Of a stretch of 33,800 bases of DNA, positions 32,515-33,800 are shown piece by piece. How positions within the stretch are numbered: position 1 is the first letter of the stretch; every line of letters begins with the position of its first letter. A program made the position numbers and the translations under genes. This DNA is from Pseudomonadota bacterium (GTDB lineage: Bacteria; Desulfobacterota; Desulfobulbia; Desulfobulbales; JAGXFP01), in the NCBI GenBank assembly GCA_018814305.1, contig JAHJAA010000076.1, forward strand, positions 1 through 33,800, written 5' to 3'. The notes beneath the pieces were generated by a model. It had not been told where the DNA came from and searched no databases. It was given only the letters and a program-made list of their open reading frames with translations.

Positions 32515-32540
32515 AAAGCCCCGATTCCTCGGGGCTTTTC
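32515..32540 (+). terminator. terminator of the tRNA-Ser unit
   Basis: AAAGCCCCGA (32515-32524) pairs with TCGGGGCTTT (32529-32538) around TTCC, then a short T run. It lies 33 bases after the second tRNA. Confidence 0.85.
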
Positions 32541-32690
32541 TGTTTCAATCTTCGCTGGCAGTCCGATTTCCTTTTTATGCCAACAAACGGGACACACTTC
32601 TTCAGGCAAGAAAATGGGACGGAAAATCGACATAGGGAATTTAATGTGGGTTCGGAGGGATGACCAGGGTAAACGACTGGAATCATCAAA

Positions 32691-33734
32691 TCAAAGAGCG
32701 ACTTCCACACGATTACGTCCAGATTCTTTAGCCTGGTATAACAATGCGTCCGCTTGTTCAATGATATCCTGGGGTGATCCATCATTTGAACAACGCACTG
32801 AAACAACACCTAAGCTGGCAGTAACCAAATCTTCTACACGTGATGACTTATGAGGGATAGTAAGATCCATAATGCCACAGCGAATTTTCTCTGCGACAGC
32901 AATCGCACCGTCAAGGTCTGTTTCGGGTAGAATACAGACAAATTCTTCGCCTCCATAACGGGCTGCAAGGTCAGAAGGACGGTGAGTGAAATCAGCTAAT
33001 ATCTTGGAAATTTTTTGTAGGCACTTGTCTCCTGCAATATGACCGTAGGAGTCGTTATAAGCCTTAAAGCAATCAATATCTAAAAGGATTAAAGCAAGAT
33101 TCTTCCCTGAACGCGAATGCCTGCTGTATTCCTTAAGCAGAGACTCGTCGAAAAACCTCCTATTTGCCAACCCTGTCAATCCGTCAGTAGTACTTAAAAT
33201 TTCCAGTCGGTGGTTTGTCTCTTGAAGCTTGGCCTCAGCCTGTCTTTTATCGGTTATATCCTGTATTACGCCATCAATATAGAGTATTTCCCCTGATTTT
33301 CGCTTCCTTGCATTCAGCGAGAATGAGGCTATAAAACGGGTTCCCCCTTTTTTTCCGAGCCAAAAATCATATTCGGTAATAGAAGTATTTTTTTTAAGAA
33401 AATCGAGGATATTCTGCCATTCGGTGGCATCAACAAAAAAATTTATGATGGACAATTTTTTCGCGATTTTCTCAGGCGCAAATCCCAGTAGAGAAGACAT
33501 AGCCTGGTTCATATGGATAATCTCACCAGACTCTTTTAATCTGACAATTCCTACATCCAGACGATTTACAAGGTCACTATATTGGGATTCAAGTGCTTCT
33601 TTTTGACTTACACGATAGAAAGTATATGCTCCAAGAATCAAGCTGATGATTAACAGAACAACAGCAATTCCCGAAGTGTTTATAACCCCAATAAAATCAA
33701 GGTTTGTTGTTAGTGGCTTCGCAAACTTTGGACA
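32691..33734 (-). pseudogene. PAS-GGDEF diguanylate cyclase, N-terminally truncated
   Basis: From the TTG at 33641 the frame gives 316 residues: a PAS domain at about 21-135 (V-G-I-V-R-L-K-E-S-G-E-I-I) and a GGDEF domain with the active G-G-E-E-F at 230-234, which would make cyclic di-GMP. The frame is open upstream to a TAA at 33735-33737 and reads N-L-D-F-I-G-V-I-N-T-S-G, then a clear membrane helix. There is no ATG or GTG in this part, and coding character ends at the TAA. A sensor domain has therefore probably been lost, although a start from TTG at 33641 or an unusual codon would still leave a complete cyclase domain. I infer a 5'-truncated gene. Confidence 0.6.
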
Positions 33735-33800
33735 TTAAGAATGAGGCACAAAAATCAATAACACTTTGTTTTCACGGTTATAATTTATTTTAAAGCGGCG

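Noticed and set aside
32256-32516. 86-codon plus-strand frame
   Set aside because: It reads straight through both tRNA-Ser genes.

Overview
The window looks like a chromosomal segment of a sulfate-reducing or related anaerobic Desulfobacterota bacterium, close to the Desulfobulbales type. This rests on gene content rather than any marker search: a split-Soret-like Tat-exported cytochrome c, a DUF3786 iron-sulfur protein, a short RdgC paired with its usual unknown partner, and a small Rho-N/Cys-motif protein. GC content looks moderately high in most of the window and is visibly lower at about 21.6-25.5 kb.

Layout. (1) 49-1393, minus strand: a decayed MNT nucleotidyltransferase, a small exported poly-glycine protein, and a Phd/PIN toxin-antitoxin pair. 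(2) 1494-12454: a block of six large proteins that all carry export signals. Four run leftward from about 8.8 kb: a DUF4384/LPP20-like lipoprotein, an LPP20-like lipoprotein, a von Willebrand A / carrier-protein-like / DUF900 hydrolase fusion, and a TPR-caspase. Two run rightward from about 9.0 kb: a transglutaminase-like protein and an LPP20-like-caspase. The two caspases are paralogues with intact His/Cys dyads. This is the strongest candidate in the window for an undescribed system, probably an envelope proteolysis or cross-linking assembly. (3) 12671-15370, plus strand: a P-II-like protein with a membrane protein, a Cys-motif protein of unknown function, a 126-bp nested-palindrome element, and the split-Soret-like cytochrome. 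(4) 15451-20395, minus strand: ilvBN with a clear leader-peptide attenuator (Val/Leu-rich 31-residue peptide followed by a terminator), two small exported proteins, and an O-acetylhomoserine sulfhydrylase.

(5) 20738-25644 is a more AT-rich, accessory-looking stretch: a DUF3786 protein, an ankyrin protein, a Rho-N-like small protein, a delta-class carbonic anhydrase, and a second Phd/PIN pair with a consensus promoter. That pair sits between a complete tRNA-Glu and a duplicated tRNA-Glu 3' end, together with what may be a group II intron relic. (6) 25955-31972, plus strand, is housekeeping: rdgC, a partner of unknown function, gatB, radC, hemW and radA. (7) The right end holds two tRNA-Ser genes and a PAS-GGDEF protein whose N-terminus appears truncated.

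Functionally, the clearest regulated unit is ilvBN (branched-chain amino acid synthesis under attenuation). The most unusual unit is the exported caspase/transglutaminase/hydrolase block. The toxin-antitoxin pair near 24.2-24.9 kb is the likeliest recent acquisition.
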